The notes: generated by a model not told the origin, from the sequence alone. DNA of 64,000 bases from Carnegiea gigantea (GCA_029747015.1 JAKOGI010001977.1:62001-126000); one strand, 5' to 3'. Shown: positions 41,047-53,674, numbered from the stretch's first letter. Translations and numbers: made by a program.

Positions 41047-42228
41047 ATGAGTACTAGCATGTCTGTGGAAGAGAAGCTTGAGGTTCTTTCCAAGCAAATG
41101 CAAGAAATAAGTGTGAGTAATCAAGAACTCAAGGCTCGAAATGAGTACTTGAGAAAACAACTTGGAAACTACATGAAGCAAAAGCAAAGGCGTGTGAAGA
41201 ACCCATCCAATCCGAACCATGGAGGCAAGAACAAGTGTTTAGCCATACTCTTGATTCATCTAGTGAAGATGAACCATTGAGAATGACTAGACAAGATTCA
41301 CGGAATCAAGCTAGTGCAAATGATTTCAAGGTTGAAATTCCAGAATTTGAAGGCAAGCTTGATCCTGAAGATTTTTTGGATTGGTTACACACAGTTGAAA
41401 GAGTTTTGAGTACAAGGACATCCCAGAAGACAAGAAGGTGAAGCTGATTGCTTTAAGGCTTCGTAAGTATGCTTCTCTTTGGTGGACTAACTTGTGTGCC
41501 AAAAGAGTAAGAGAAAGGAAGTCCAAAATTAGAACTTGGGAGAAGATGAAATCAAAGCTCAAGGCTAGATTTCTTCCCTCTACATATGTTCAAGATTGTT
41601 ACTCACAACTCCACCATTTGAACCAAGGTAATTTGAGTGTAGAAGAATACACTTGTGAGTTTGAAAAGCTTGTCATTAAGTGTGATTTGCATGAACCTGA
41701 AGAGCAAACAATTGTTTGATACTTGGGAGGTCTTGATCCTAGGCTAATATTGTTGATTTGCAAGCTTACACGTGTTTTGATGAAGTATGTATGCTAGCTC
41801 ACAAGGTTGAGCAGCAAAAGAAAAACAAATCGCCCTCACGGCATGAAAATCCAAATCCCTCACCATATGAACAAACCCTAAACAAGGGGAGTTCATCTTA
41901 TGCTCCTAAACCCATGGCATCCCTTTCCTCTTCTTCACAAAAGAACCAAACTCCACAAAAGGGCCAATCCTCACAACTCATACCAAAACCCCTTCCTAAA
42001 AGCATCCCAAGGTGTTTTAAGTGCCAAGGCTTTGGTCACTTAGCATCAGATTGTACAAACTGAAGGTATGTTACCTTGGCTGAATGGAAGGCAACTGAGG
42101 AGGTCGAAATAGAAGAGGAAAAGAAAGAGGATGAAAAAGATGATCTTGAGGAGATAGAAATTGAGGCGGATGAAGGTGAAATGCTCACCTTAGACACTTA
42201 CCACCCACCAAAATACAAAGAGAATTGA
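41047..42228 (+). pseudogene. F2 Gag, multiply broken
   Basis: Starts MSTSMSVEEKLEVL. The segments are in different frames: coiled coil to about 41215, Gag core from 41235, a one-base deletion near 41406 (GAGTTTTGAG), CGA-to-TGA at 41717-41719, a four-base deletion near 41743, and CGA-to-TGA at 42061-42063 just after the CCHC knuckle (CFKCQGFGHLASDC). The acidic end stops at about 42228. No pol follows. Confidence 0.8.
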
Positions 42229-42240
42229 AGTATTCTTTTC

Positions 42241-42404
42241 ATGACCTTTGGTGAACCATCAACCTTTTCCCCCATTCCACCCACACCCAAAGCACTCAAA
42301 CGAACCTTCTGTCAATTCAATTCAGAATCATTCCTTACAGTTCCTAATCCTGGGTTAAGAGCATGTGGGAAAGTGGTTCCAATCATGTTCAAGGAGTCCC
42401 CTAC
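42241..42404 (+). pseudogene. F2 small second frame, cut by A2
   Basis: Closely matches the first ~55 codons of the F1 frame at 15605-15901 (MTFGEPSTFSP ... CQFNSESFLTVPNP) and is truncated by the A2 LTR at 42405. Here it begins 12 bases after the gag stop instead of overlapping it. Confidence 0.4.
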
Positions 42405-43514
42405 TGATGTATATGTGGGTGGCAAGTGAACCAAATCAAACTCCAACTCAAAATAAGCCAAATTGGAAAGAGAAATGAAAGATGGATGAGATGGATGAAG
42501 AACTTCACTACACAAGAAAAAGGGATAGAACAAAATCTTGTAATTGAGATAATCCTTCACGGAGCCACTCAATGACTTGATCTTGGGCTAATTCTCTTGT
42601 CTTAACCAAGGAATCACTCCAATTGGAAAAGGAAGAGAACCTAGAACACCACTTGAATTTGCCACAATTCAAGATATAGGACTAGGAATTTAGTTGCACT
42701 TTTGAGAAACACACTCAAAGTACTTGTATTGCTTTGGAAATTTCTTACAATGCTGAATGATTAGCTTTACACGCCCCTCCCCTTTTATAGACTCAGCAAA
42801 AGACAATCAAAGGACTCAAATAACTCCTAACAATTAAAACTAGCTAATGAAAAGTCTAAGAAAAATGAAAACACTCATCATAAAAGGGGTGGGGGAGGTT
42901 ACAAGGAATATTCTAGGATTTCTTAGCTGATTACACCAATCTAGAAGCATCTAAAACGTGCTCAATGTCAGCCACACAATCACATGTAGCCGAAGACTCT
43001 TCATATTCCCAGAATTAATCCTTGCAACTGCCTCCATTTCAACAGAGCATAACTTCCAGAATACGCAGCCAAATCACGCGTTCTTGGGCTTGTTAGAAAG
43101 CCCTGGAAGTCTATTTTCCAGAATGGGCTCATTTGCTCAATTTGGATAAGCGGTTTTAAAGTTATGGCCCAAACAATGCACCTATCTCAGACTGGACTGG
43201 ATCAGCAAAACGTATCTTTGAGTGATATTTTGCCCAATCAAATGATGTCCAAATTAAACAAACTTGGGCTTATTTGAAAGCTGAAATCTTGAACTTCAAA
43301 ACCATGTGGAGCCTCAAGTTGTGGGACCACTTTAGGTAGGCCAAAAGTGCACACAAAAGGCGGGAAATTTCTGGATGAAGGCGGCACTACCTCTTCGGGT
43401 ATGAACGCCAATTTCCGGCAAAGTTTGGCAACTTCCTTGACTTCTTGAAGCTTGAGTGAGTCCTCCTTGGGCTGAGCTTGATGGTCCTTGGGCTTCTCAC
43501 TATGGTCTCCATCA
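42405..43514 (-). repeat. A2 3' LTR (1110 bp)
   Basis: Plus-strand TGATGTATATGTGGG ... GGTCTCCATCA, with the PPT adjacent at 43515-43523. The normal polyprotein stop inside it is changed (sense TTTAAG to TTCAAG), so the frame reads on to 43238. Confidence 0.9.
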
Positions 43515-45284
43515 TTCCCCCCGGGTAAGTGAAAGTTTGCCCTCAAACTAGGAAGGGGCTCATCATCGAAAAAGGGGCTAAGATCGGAGACATTGAAGGT
43601 AGCCGAAAATCCATAATCTCCAGGTAGATCAACCTTATATGCATTGGGCCCAACCTTCTCAAGGATTTCAAATGGCCCATCGGAACGCGGCATCAACTTA
43701 GATTTTCTCTTTGAAGGGAAACGCTCCTTCCTCATGTGAATCCATACCAAATCTCCTGGCTGAAAATGTACCTCCTTGCGATGCTTGTTGGCGCTTTGCA
43801 TGGCTCTTTCATTAGCCTTGATCTTGCTTTCATCAACTTGGAGGCCTTGGGCGGAAACAATGAAACCCAAGAATACCACTTGAGGAGTGAAGAAAAAAGC
43901 ATTTCTCCATATTGCCATAAAGTTGTTCTTGTGAAAGAATCTCCAAAACTTGTTGCAAATGCTTGGCATGCTCCTCCTCGGTCTTGCTATAGACCAAGAT
44001 ATCATCAAAGTAAACAACAACACAAGTTCCAATGAGGGGCTTGAGAACTTGGTTCATGAGTCTCATAAAAGTGCTCGGGCATTAGTAAGCCCGAATGGCA
44101 TTACAAGCCACTCATATAAACCTCCTTTAGTCTTAAAGGCGGTTTTCCATTCATCACCTTCAAAAATGCGAATCTGGTAATTGCCACTTCTAAGATCAAT
44201 CTTAGAAAAGATAGCAGCTCCGTGTAATTCATCCAATAGATCTTCCAATCGGGGAATAGGATACCGGTACTTGATAGTGATCTTGTTTATCGCCCGGCTA
44301 TCAACACACATACGCATGCTACCATCCTTCTTAGAAACAAGGAGGGCGGGCACGGCACATGGGCTTAGACTTTCCCGAATTAAACCCTTGGACAAGAGAT
44401 CATCCACTTGTCTTTGGACTTCTTGAGTTTCGCTTGGGGACATCCGGTATGCCGGCTTGTTTGGAAGTACGGATCCGGGAACGAGGTCTATCTTGTGTTG
44501 GATAGATCTTGGAGGGGGAAGGCCATGTGGAATTTCTTGTGGAAAAAACATGGTGATAGGCTTGTAGGAGAGGGGTGAGTAGTGGATGTGAGGGAGATGA
44601 TGGCTTAGACTCTTCTTGTAAAAGTATCAAGTCTTTAAAAGACTCATACTCATGGTGCTCAGATTTGAGAAGAGTAGTAAAAAAGACTTCCAAATGAGGA
44701 TTGTCTTTTGGTTGAGAGGGGGAAGGACTTTTGAGAGGGGTAAGAGTGATTTTCCTACGGTCCTTGAGAAAAGAGTAAGTGTTCATCCGGCCATCATGGA
44801 TGACACTTCTATCAAAAAGCCATGGTCTACCCAATAATATATGGCAAGCATCCATGGGGACTATATCACACAAAATCTCATCTTTATAGTTTTTCCCAAT
44901 TGAAAAGGAAACAAGACAACGGTGAGTAATTTGCAAACCTTTGCCTTGATTCAACCATTGTATGGTGTAGGGATTTGGACGAGGAGAGACTTGCATCTTG
45001 AGTTTGTCCACCATAGTCTTTGAGGCAACGTTAGCACAACTACCTCCATCAATGATAAGGGAAAAAACCTTGTCTCCTACGGTACACCTGGTGTGAAAAA
45101 TGGCTTCTCTTTGCTCCATGTCCTTTTGAGTGGCAATTCCACTCAAGGCCTGGCGGATAACTAGCAATTCTCCTTCATCGGGGCCTTCTTCAACTTCTTC
45201 CAAACTTCCTTCTTCATGGTGCTCTTCTTCTTCTTCGTCATAGGCATGTTCATCACATGCTTCTTGGTACTCCGCTAGGGAAAC
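43238..45284 (-). pseudogene. A2 pol with large internal deletion
   Basis: Contains the protease region ([11 protein letters not shown]), RT in several frames (YFDDILVYS) and then, directly joined at about plus 43818, the integrase C-terminal module ([13 protein letters not shown] ... [12 protein letters not shown]) and the LTR-encoded tail. By comparison with A1 about 1.56 kb is missing: the rest of RT, RNase H and the integrase core. The join occurs at the shared bases TAGCCTTG. Single-base indels near 44082 (GGGCATT for GGGGCATT) and 44545 (extra A) add frameshifts. The piece ends at D2 (TSD GAAAC); gag continues at 58946. Confidence 0.85.
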
Positions 45285-46438
45285 TGATGGAGGTCCATCC
45301 TCAAGGTCTAATAATGTTTCATTGATCCAAAATAATCAAGAAATCAACTCCAAAGTCACGGCCATGAGTCACTTGATGGCAAACACACAAGGTGATACAC
45401 CCCGGGTTCTCATCCAGATTTTTACCCGGTTTTTGCTATCTTATTACATCGGCCTAAAGCATATTTTGGTGTCCGTTTTTTGGATGATTATCAAGTTCAG
45501 GATGTTAACTTTTAAGTCCAATTGGTTTCATATCATTTGGAATTCATTTGGTTACTTAAAATAGTTTGATGGAGACCATCGTGAGAAGCCCAAGGACCAT
45601 CAAGCTCAGCCCAAGGAGGACTCACTCAAGCTTCAAGAAGTCAAGGAAGTTGCCAAACTTTGCCGGAAAATTGGCGTTCATACCCGAAGAGGCAGTGCCG
45701 CCTTCATCCAGAAATTTCTCGCTTTTTGTGTGCACTTTTGGCCTACCTAAAGTGGTCCCACAACTTGAGGCTCCATGTGCTTTTGAAGTTTAAGATTTCA
45801 GCTTTCAAATAAGCCCAAGTTTGTTTAATTTGGACATCATTTGATTGGGCAAAATATCACTCAAGGATACGTTATGCTGATCCAGTCCAGTCTGAGATAG
45901 GTGCATTGTTTGGGCCATAACTTTCAAACCGCTTATCCAAATTGAGCAAATGAGCCATTCTGGAAAATAGACTTCCAGGGCTTTCTAACAAGCCCAAGAA
46001 CGCGTGATTTGGCCGAGTATTCTTGAAGTTATGCTCTGTTGAAGTTGAGGCAGTTGCAAGGATTAATGCTGGGAATATGAAGAGTCTTCGTTTACATATA
46101 CTTGTGTGGCTGATATTGTGCACGTTTTAGATGCTTCTAGATTGATGTAATCAGCTGCAAAAATCCTAGAATATTCCTTGTAACCTCCCCCACCCCTTTT
46201 ATGATGAGTCTTTTCATTTTTCTTAGACTTTTCATTAGCTAGTTTTAATTGTTAGGAGTTATTGAGTCTTTTGGTTGTCTTTTGCTGAGCTTATAAAAGG
46301 GGAGGGGCGTGTGATGCTTGTCATTCAACTTGTACTCCAGTTCCAAAAGCAATACAAGTACTTTGAGTGTGTTTCTCAAAAGTGCATCTAAAATTCCTAG
46401 TTCTATATCTTGAATTGTGGCAAATTCAAGTGGTGTTC

Positions 46439-47599
46439 TGATGCATATTTCCATATGCATCATTTTTATTCAAGTCCAATTTCAAAGAAGAAAAGGGTCA
46501 AAGAAGATCATGCATGGAAATGTGCCTATTTGGTCTTATTAAGTGAGTTCAAAGACTCACGACACTATGGAGAGGTCAAAAAGAGGTTAAGCTTTGCTAG
46601 AAATTTGGTGCCGAATTCATCCCTGCGGAACCCTATTTTTGTGACCACTTTTGGACAAGCTCAAGTGGACCCACAACTTGAGGGCCCATGTGCTTTTGAA
46701 GCTTAAGATTTCATCTTTCAAATAAGCCCAATTTTATTTAATTTGGACATCATTTGATTGGGCAAAATATCACTCAAAGATACGTTGTGCTGATCCAGTC
46801 CAGTCTGAGATAGGTGCATTGTTTGGGACATAACTTTTAAACCGCTTATCCAAATTGAGCAAATGAGCCCATTCTGGAAACTAGACTTCCAGGGCTTTCT
46901 ATCAAGCCCAAGAACGTGTGATTTGGCCGAGTATTCTGGACGTTATGATCTGTTGAAGTTGAGGCAGCTGCAAGGATTAATTCTGGGAATATGAAGAGTC
47001 TTCTGTTACATGTGATTGTGTGGCTGACATTGTGCACGTTTTGGAGCCTTCTAGATTGGTGTAATCAGCTAAGAAATCCTAGAATATTCCTTGTAACCTC
47101 CCCCACCCCTTTTATGACGAGTCTTTTTATTTTTCCTAAGTCTTTTCAATTTTCTAGCTTTAAATTGTTAGGAGTTTGTGTCTTTTGCTTGTCTTGTTGT
47201 TGCCTATATATAGTGGGCGTGTGAAGTGTTTCTCAATTCAGAGTTGTAAGCTTTTCCAAGTGAAATGCAATTACCTTTGAGTGTGATTCTCAAAAGTATT
47301 CCAAATCCCTAGTTCTATATCTTGAATTTTGGCATGTTCAAGTGGTGTTCTAGGTTCTCTTTTCTTTTCAATTGGAGTGATTCCTTGGTGAAGACGAGAG
47401 GATTTGCCCAAGATCAAGTCCTTGAGTGGCTTCGCGAAGGATTATCTCAAGTGCAAGGTCTTGTTTATCCTTTGTTCTGTTTTGCTATTATTTTCATTCC
47501 ACCTTAATCAACCTTCCATTTTTCTCTTTACTTTGGTTCAATTCTTATTTGGGTTTATTTGAGTTTGATTTGGTTCACTTACCCCCCACATATACATCA
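46439..47599 (+). repeat. B2 5' LTR (1161 bp)
   Basis: Same start as B1. TATA is TATATATA at 47205-47212. Ends CATATACATCA. Confidence 0.9.
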
Positions 47600-47601
47600 A
47601 T

Positions 47602-47821
47602 TGGTATCAGAGCCAAGGTTTTAAAGTGACCCACATCACACCCAAATACACAAAAAAAAAAAAATCAAAAACAAAAAACCGTGAACATCCAGTGTCCACA
47701 GGCCAGAAAGTTCACACGGTGCCCCCGTGCCATACCACACGATCGTGCCATATTTATTTTCCAGAAATCTTCAAGTCGAAGCATAGCACGGTTCCCCAGT
47801 GCCCCATTGCACGACCGTGCC
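47602..47821 (+). other. B2 PBS and hairpin leader
   Basis: PBS TGGTATCAGAGCC (47602-47614). GC modules: ACACGGTGCCCCCGTGCC with CACGATCGTGCC (47714-47749), and a decayed GCACGGTTCCCCAGTGCC with GCACGACCGTGCC (47786-47821). Confidence 0.75.
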
Positions 47822-47899
47822 CTCCCTCCTCTTCTCCAAAACAGCCTTTTTCTAGCCTAAACACATAATCCCCAAAGAACCCTTAAGCATTCATCCATC

Positions 47900-49276
47900 A
47901 TGATTTCTCTTGGGAACTTGCGAAAAGAGATTGCTTTGATTGAAAAGGAGATGGTCATCCTTGAAACTCCAAAGTTTCGTGGCCAAAAAGAAGATTTCCC
48001 TTACTGGATTTTCAAAGTGGATCAAGTTTTCACTCGCTACAATATTGACGAGCAAGAGAAGTTTAAAGTGGTTATCGAGAAGCTCCGAGGCCATGCGCTT
48101 GAATGGTGGGAAAAGTACAAGTATAACAGGAAGAAGAGAGGAAAAAATAAGATCAGAACATGGGATAAGTTAAGAGGTAAATTAATGGATACTTTCACTC
48201 CAACCTCTTACTTACACAAGCATCCTTTTCTTTCCTTTGAGGTAAACGGCTTTAATTCCTCTTCTAAAGACGTCCATTTCAACAAGGGAACTCCAATGAG
48301 TGCTTGTAACTCTAGCTCTACTTCCTTCTTTTATTTGGAGAAACTTAGCTCCAACAAAGATGAAGAGATCCTTGGAGAAAAAGCTTCAAGCCTAGTTGAC
48401 CTACCTCTTGTTTTTGGTGACTGTGGTGATGAAGAGACCTTTGAACTTGAGGCCCAAAGATCCAAGTTGAAGCAAGAAGAGATTGTGCAAGAAATTGAGC
48501 AATCCTTCACCCAAGAAGGGTGCCAAGAAGATAATGAGGTGAATTTGAGCATAACCCCAAGAATTGAAGAGCATGTAGTTAAAGACGTTGAAGTGATGAA
48601 GCCATGTAGGGTTGCTGAAGAGTTTGAACAACTCTTGATTCAAGAAGTACGCCCTACCGAACTCCAAGCACCCGAGTTAGAGGCATGTGGGGTTATTGAA
48701 GAAGTTGAGCAACTCTTGACCCAAGAAGAATTCACCTTAACCCCCATTCAACCTTCCCAACCCCCCAAGCCAAAACAGGACCGACAAGCCTTAACCCTCA
48801 TTCATCCTTCCCAAACCCTTGCCCCCAAAGAAGATTTTCCACTTCCGCCTCTTCTCCTCACCAGGTATGACCCGTTTTATCATCCTCCCCTCACCCTCTT
48901 CTATATCTCTCTAGAGGTGATGCCCTGTGACCTCCTTCCCCAAAAGCTCCCATATTGTAAGCGCGACCCTTTTCTTGAGAGGCTTGCCAACCCTTTGAGT
49001 TTGAGGACAAACTCAAAACAACCCGGGGAGTATGATGCATATTTCCATATGCATCATTTTTATTCAAGACCAATTTCAAAGAAGAAAAGGGTCAAAGAAG
49101 ATCATGCTTGGAGGTGTGCTTATTTGGTCTTATTAAGTGAGTTCAAAGACTCACGACACTATGAAGAGGTCAAAAAGAGGTTAAGCTTTGCTAGAAATTT
49201 GGTGCCGAATTCATCCCTGCGGAACCCGATTTTTTGTGATCACTTTTGGACAAGCTCACGTGGACCCACAACTTGA
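47900..49276 (+). CDS. B2 Gag-acidic fusion protein (458 aa)
   Basis: One open frame from ATG to a stop inside the 3' LTR. Residues ~1-105 are a Gag core (TPKFRGQKEDFPYWI, LEWWEKYKYNRKKRG) that is less than half identical to B1 by eye. The zinc knuckle and proline-rich region are absent; a short serine-rich stretch (FNKGTPMSACNSSS) leads straight to the acidic region at ~155. That region is nearly the same as in B1, with about 18 differences in ~215 residues, 10 of them in one cluster near the end. The last part is LTR-encoded. An extra T near 49228 shifts the frame so the final residues of the tail differ from B1. No pol motif. Without a CCHC knuckle, RNA binding would have to rest on the basic RKKRGK stretch. 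Confidence 0.75.
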   Translation: MISLGNLRKEIALIEKEMVILETPKFRGQKEDFPYWIFKVDQVFTRYNIDEQEKFKVVIEKLRGHALEWWEKYKYNRKKRGKNKIRTWDKLRGKLMDTFTPTSYLHKHPFLSFEVNGFNSSSKDVHFNKGTPMSACNSSSTSFFYLEKLSSNKDEEILGEKASSLVDLPLVFGDCGDEETFELEAQRSKLKQEEIVQEIEQSFTQEGCQEDNEVNLSITPRIEEHVVKDVEVMKPCRVAEEFEQLLIQEVRPTELQAPELEACGVIEEVEQLLTQEEFTLTPIQPSQPPKPKQDRQALTLIHPSQTLAPKEDFPLPPLLLTRYDPFYHPPLTLFYISLEVMPCDLLPQKLPYCKRDPFLERLANPLSLRTNSKQPGEYDAYFHMHHFYSRPISKKKRVKEDHAWRCAYLVLLSEFKDSRHYEEVKKRLSFARNLVPNSSLRNPIFCDHFWTSSRGPTT

Positions 49277-50200
49277 GGGCCCATGTGCTTTTGAAGTTTA
49301 AGATTTCAGCTTTCAAATAAGCCCAAGTTTGTTTAATTTGGACATCATTTGATTGGGCAAAATATCACTTAAAGATACGTTATGCTGATCCAGTCCAGTC
49401 TGAGATAGGTGCATTGTTTTGGCCATAACTTTTAAACCGCTTATCCAACTTGAGCAAATGATCCCATTCTGGAAACTAGACTTCCAGGGCTTTCTATCAA
49501 GCCCACGAACGCGTGATTTGGCCGAGTATTCTGGAAGTTATGCTCTGTTGAAGTTGAGGCAGCTGCAAGGATTAATTCTGGGAATATGAAGAGTTTTCGG
49601 TTACATGTGATTGTGTGGCTGACATTGTGCACGTTTTGGAGGCTTCTAGATGGAGATATTCAGCTGAGAAATCCTAGAATATTTCTTATAACCTCCCCCA
49701 CCCCTTTTATGATGAGTCTTTTTATTTTTCCTAAGTCTTTTCAATTTTCTAGTTTTAATTACTAGGAGTTTTTAAGTCTTTTGATTGTCTTTGTTTAGCC
49801 TATAAATAGGTGGGTTGTGTAGTTGCATTTCATCATTCAGAGTTGTAAGCTTTTCCAAGTGAAATACAAATACCTTTGAGTGTGATTCTCAAAAGTGTTC
49901 CAAATCCCTAGTTCTATATCTTGAATTTTGGCAAGTTCAAGTGGTGTTCTAGGTTCTCTTTTCTTTTCCAATTGGAGTGATTCCTTGATGAAGACAAGAG
50001 GATTTGCCCAAGATCAAGTCCTTGAGTGGCTCCGTGAAGGATTATCTCAAGTGCAAGGTCTTGTTTATCCTTTGTTCTTTTTTTGTTATTACTTTCATTC
50101 CATCTCAATCAACCTTCCATTTTTCTCTTTACTTTGGTTCAATTCTTATTTGGGTTTATTTGAGTTTGATTTGGTTCACTTACCACCCACATATACATCA
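49033..50200 (+). repeat. B2 3' LTR (1168 bp)
   Basis: Starts with the TGATGCATAT inverted repeat and ends CATATACATCA directly before the TSD TGTTC. Confidence 0.9.
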
Positions 50201-51716
50201 TGTTCTAGGTTCTCTTCCTTTTCCAATTGGAGTGATTCCTTGGTTAAGACAAGAGAATTAGCCCAAGGTCAAGTCATTGAGTGGCTCCGTGAAGGATTAT
50301 CTCAATTACAAGATCTTGTTCTATTCCTTTTTCTTTTGTAGTGAAATTCTTCATCCATCTCATCCATCTTTCATTTCTCTTCCCAATTTGGCTTATTTTG
50401 AGTTGGAGTTTGATTTGGTTCACTTGCCACCCACATATACATCACAGTTCATCTCTTGAACCTGTCCGGATTGCACTGCAAAGTGCACGGTTTTGGTTTT
50501 CTGGTTTGTTCAGGGGGCAAATGACGTCCAAATGCTACGATTCCAAATGGAGGGTAAACTAGACATCTTGAGGTTTCCAACCATGTAAGAAACGTAGCAA
50601 ATAGTCATCATTTGAGGTGTCAAACATGCGTTGCAAGTGGAGGCAGAAACCGGCTGCTTGACACCCGGTTGCTTAGCCTGGTGGTTTTCCTCCTTCAAGG
50701 GGGTTGCTTAAGGTGGAAGGCTGCCAAGCAGGTCATTTTGAGCTGCTTGATCAAGCACCACTCAGCTACTTGAGAGAGAGACACATGGAGCAAGTGAAAC
50801 ATCACCATTTTGCAAGCCCTCATTCGACCACTCAAGCATGACATGGCACACATGCATTTTTCAGTCCTTTTGAGGTGGCTAGCCGTGCACTCATACCTTC
50901 CTAGCTGGGAAAATGAGTCATCTACATTCCTTAATGCATAGGAAAGGTTTAGGAAGATAACTTAAGTGCTTTGTAAAATAAGCTTTTAGCTTTTGGTTTG
51001 TATTAGAGTAAACCGTGTGTTAGGAAGTGATTAGCAAGTTTAATGACTTTCCTCCCTTGGAAGGAAAGCTCATTTGTGTACTCTCAAGGACATATAAAGC
51101 CTTGTATGTTCATTTTGAAGGAATAGAGTTGAATTTTCAGTAGAGAGAAAAGACTTTGTGTCTTGTGATTTCCTAAACATTTAACTTGCTTATCCTTAAT
51201 TGTGGCCGATTAAGGTGGTGACCAAGTGAGTCTCAATCTTTGGTTAGGTGGTGAATCTTATCCTAATCCAAGATTGAGGACCCTAAGCTAAATGATTAGT
51301 GGTGTATCTTATCTAATCATCTAGCTTAGAACTATCCAAGTTTCATTAAACACTCTTGAAGTTCACGAACTAGTTCTTGGTTTCACTCCTCTCAAACCAT
51401 GAATTACCTTTATTCTTCTTAGTGTCTTTTTATCCTTCCTTACTTCCCTCACTTCCTTACTCCTTTGATTCCTCTTATCCACACAAAATCAAGCCTTGAC
51501 ATAGCTGATTGCATCGAACTTCCAACAAACTTCAAAGCTACCTCAAACCGTGGAAAGGGACTTACCTAGGCAAGCTAGGCAGCGAGTTGGCACGGTCACC
51601 CCGTGCCCTTGAGCACGACCGTGCCACCCCTGGCCGTAAGAGTTTGCTTGTTTTATAGCCTCCTTTGACGTGAGTTAACTTGGGTTGCTATCCTTCCCTT
51701 GGACTTACATCAATTT

Positions 51717-51728
51717 TGGTATCAGAGC
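51717..51728 (+). other. D2 primer binding site
   Basis: TGGTATCAGAGC, four bases after the LTR end (CATCA-ATTT). Confidence 0.9.
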
Positions 51729-51826
51729 AAGTTCAGAACTTGGCCTGAACCCCACGTCATTCCCAGCTTATCTCTGAAATCATTTCAAACACAATCAAAC
51801 ACAAACCGTTCATTCCTGCGATCACA

Positions 51827-53674
51827 ATGAGTACTAGCATGTCTGTGGAAGAAATGCTTGAAGTTCTTTCTAAGCAAATGCAAGAAATGAATGTGAGTAA
51901 TCGAGAACTCAAAGCACAAAATGAGTACTTGAGGAAACAGCTTGGAAACCATATGAAACAAAAGCAGAAACTTCAAGAATCACCAAGCATTCGGATTGGA
52001 ACGACTATGGCTATGAAGAGGAAGCTAGCAATGCGTTCTCTGAAGAAGAAGTACCATTTGAAAGAATGCAAAGAAGAGCGCGACCTACTTTCAACTCTAA
52101 TGAGATCAAGGTTGATATTTCTGAGTTCGAGGGTAAGTTAGATCCTGATGAGTTCATTGAATGGTTACAAACGGTGGAGCGTATTTTTGAGTTCAAGGAG
52201 ATTCCAGAAGATAAGAAAGTCAAAATAGTTGCTCTTAGATTAAGGAAATATGCCTCCTTATGGTGGACAAACCTTACTGCTAAGAGAACTAGAGAAAGGA
52301 AGAGCAAGATTGCTACTTGGGACAAAATGAAAGCCAAGATGAAGGCACAGTTTTTGCCTTCTACGTATGTCCAAGATCAATACATGCTCTTTCATCATTT
52401 GAATCAAGGCAAGATGAGTGTTGAAGAATATACTCGTGAGTTTGAGAAACTCATGATCAAATGTGACATTCATGAGCCTGAAGAGCAGACCATGGTACGT
52501 TACCTAGGAGGGCTTGATCCTAGGATAGCCAACGTGGTTGAGTTGCAAGCTTATACCACCTTTGACGAAGTGTGTGTCCTAGCACACAAGGTGGAGCAAC
52601 AAAGAAAGTCTAGGATGAATGTTCGTGATTCATTCAAGCCCTATTCTGCACCAAACCGTGGGCAACCCTTTAATAAGGGGAGTACCACACCTCTGCCTAA
52701 ATCATCTACCCCTTTCCCATCTAATCCACAAAAGAACCAAGCTCCTCAAAGGCCACCACCACCAAACCCCCCACGTCCAAACCCATACCCTGTAAGCCAA
52801 AGAAGGTGTTACAAGTGCCAAGGCTTAGGACACATTGCTTCTGATTGTCCTAGTCGAAAGGTAGTCACCTTAGCTGAATGGGAAGCCATAGAGGGAGAAT
52901 TTACCGAGGAGAAAGAAGAGGAAAAGGCAGAAGATGCTGAGAGCGATCATGAAGATGATCAGGAGGAGTTTGTGGAAAACGCAGATGAAGGTGAGATGCT
53001 AGTAATTCGAAGGGTATTGAGCAATCAACGAGTTGCTACGGATGAACAACGTGAGAACATCTTTCACTCACGGTGTACAGTCCAAGGCAAAGTGTGCTCG
53101 TTAATCATCGATGGAGGAAGTTGTGCCAACGTTGTTTCATTGAATATGATTGAGAAATTGAACCTTCAGTCCACGGCCCACCCACACCCATACAACATTC
53201 AATGGTTAAATCAAGGCAAGGGATTACAAGTTAACTCTCGTTGCTTGATTTCATTCTCTCTTGGTAAGAATTACCACGATGAACTTTGGTGTGATATTAT
53301 CCCCATGGATGCTTGTCATATTCTGTTAGGACGACCATGGATGTATGACAGGAAGGTTATGCATAATGGTTATCGTAATACTTATTCCTTTTCCAAAGAT
53401 GGCAAGAAGATTACTCTGAATCCTATGTCACCATCCGAACTCCACAAAATGAAACCACAAAAAAGCCAAAATCAATCTGACTTGCTTTTGACATATATTG
53501 AACCACTTTTAAAGGCCTCTCAACATGAGTTCAAAGCCTTGAAAGAGTGGATATTGCAAGTACAAGATGAGCCACAAACACCACTTCCATCCCATCCCAT
53601 AGCCAAGGTCATATTGAATCAGTTCAGTCACCTATTTCCAGAAGAGATACCTTTGGGTTTACCCCCAAAGCGTG
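51827..53674 (+). pseudogene. D2 gag-pol, 5' part
   Basis: Starts MSTSMSVEEMLEVL. A one-base deletion near 52003 (GGAACGACT for GGAACAGACT in D1) shifts the frame between the coiled coil and the Gag core, which is open from 52066. Gag core (FEGKLDPDEFIEWL), CCHC (CYKCQGLGHIASDC), an acidic linker and retropepsin ([21 protein letters not shown]) are present up to the palm entry (LPPKR), where the B solo LTR lies (TSD GCGTG). Confidence 0.9.

Larger units (their letters stand above)
38974..42404 (+). mobile_element. F2 element: gag-only, 3' truncated
   Basis: The element has a 5' LTR (38974-40946), PBS, broken gag and part of the small second frame. It is cut at 42404 by the A2 3' LTR (flank CCTAC). 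Protein and leader match F1, but the LTR is longer and its second half differs, so it is a subfamily. Confidence 0.85.
46439..50200 (+). mobile_element. B2: complete gag-only element
   Basis: A 3762-bp element with LTRs 46439-47599 and 49033-50200, PBS 47602-47614, one long open frame and a PPT (CAACCCGGGGAGTA) ending at 49032. The TSD TGTTC is perfect (46434-46438 and 50201-50205). It is inserted in the A solo LTR. No pol. Confidence 0.92.
45567..50444 (+). repeat. A solo LTR containing B2
   Basis: The A LTR start TGATGGAGACCATC is at 45567 and the end ATACATCA at 50444. Without B2 and one TSD it is 1111 bp, one complete LTR with no interior. The TSD is CAGTT (50445-50449) with TAGTT on the left (45562-45566), one C-to-T difference. 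TATA is at 46292-46298. Confidence 0.9.
45285..51712 (+). repeat. D2 5' LTR, split
   Basis: 45285-45566 plus 50450-51712 make 1545 bp, the same as the 3' LTR. TATA is at 51093-51098. The GC module is at 51589-51607 (GGCACGGTCACCCCGTGCC) and 51613-51625. Confidence 0.92.
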
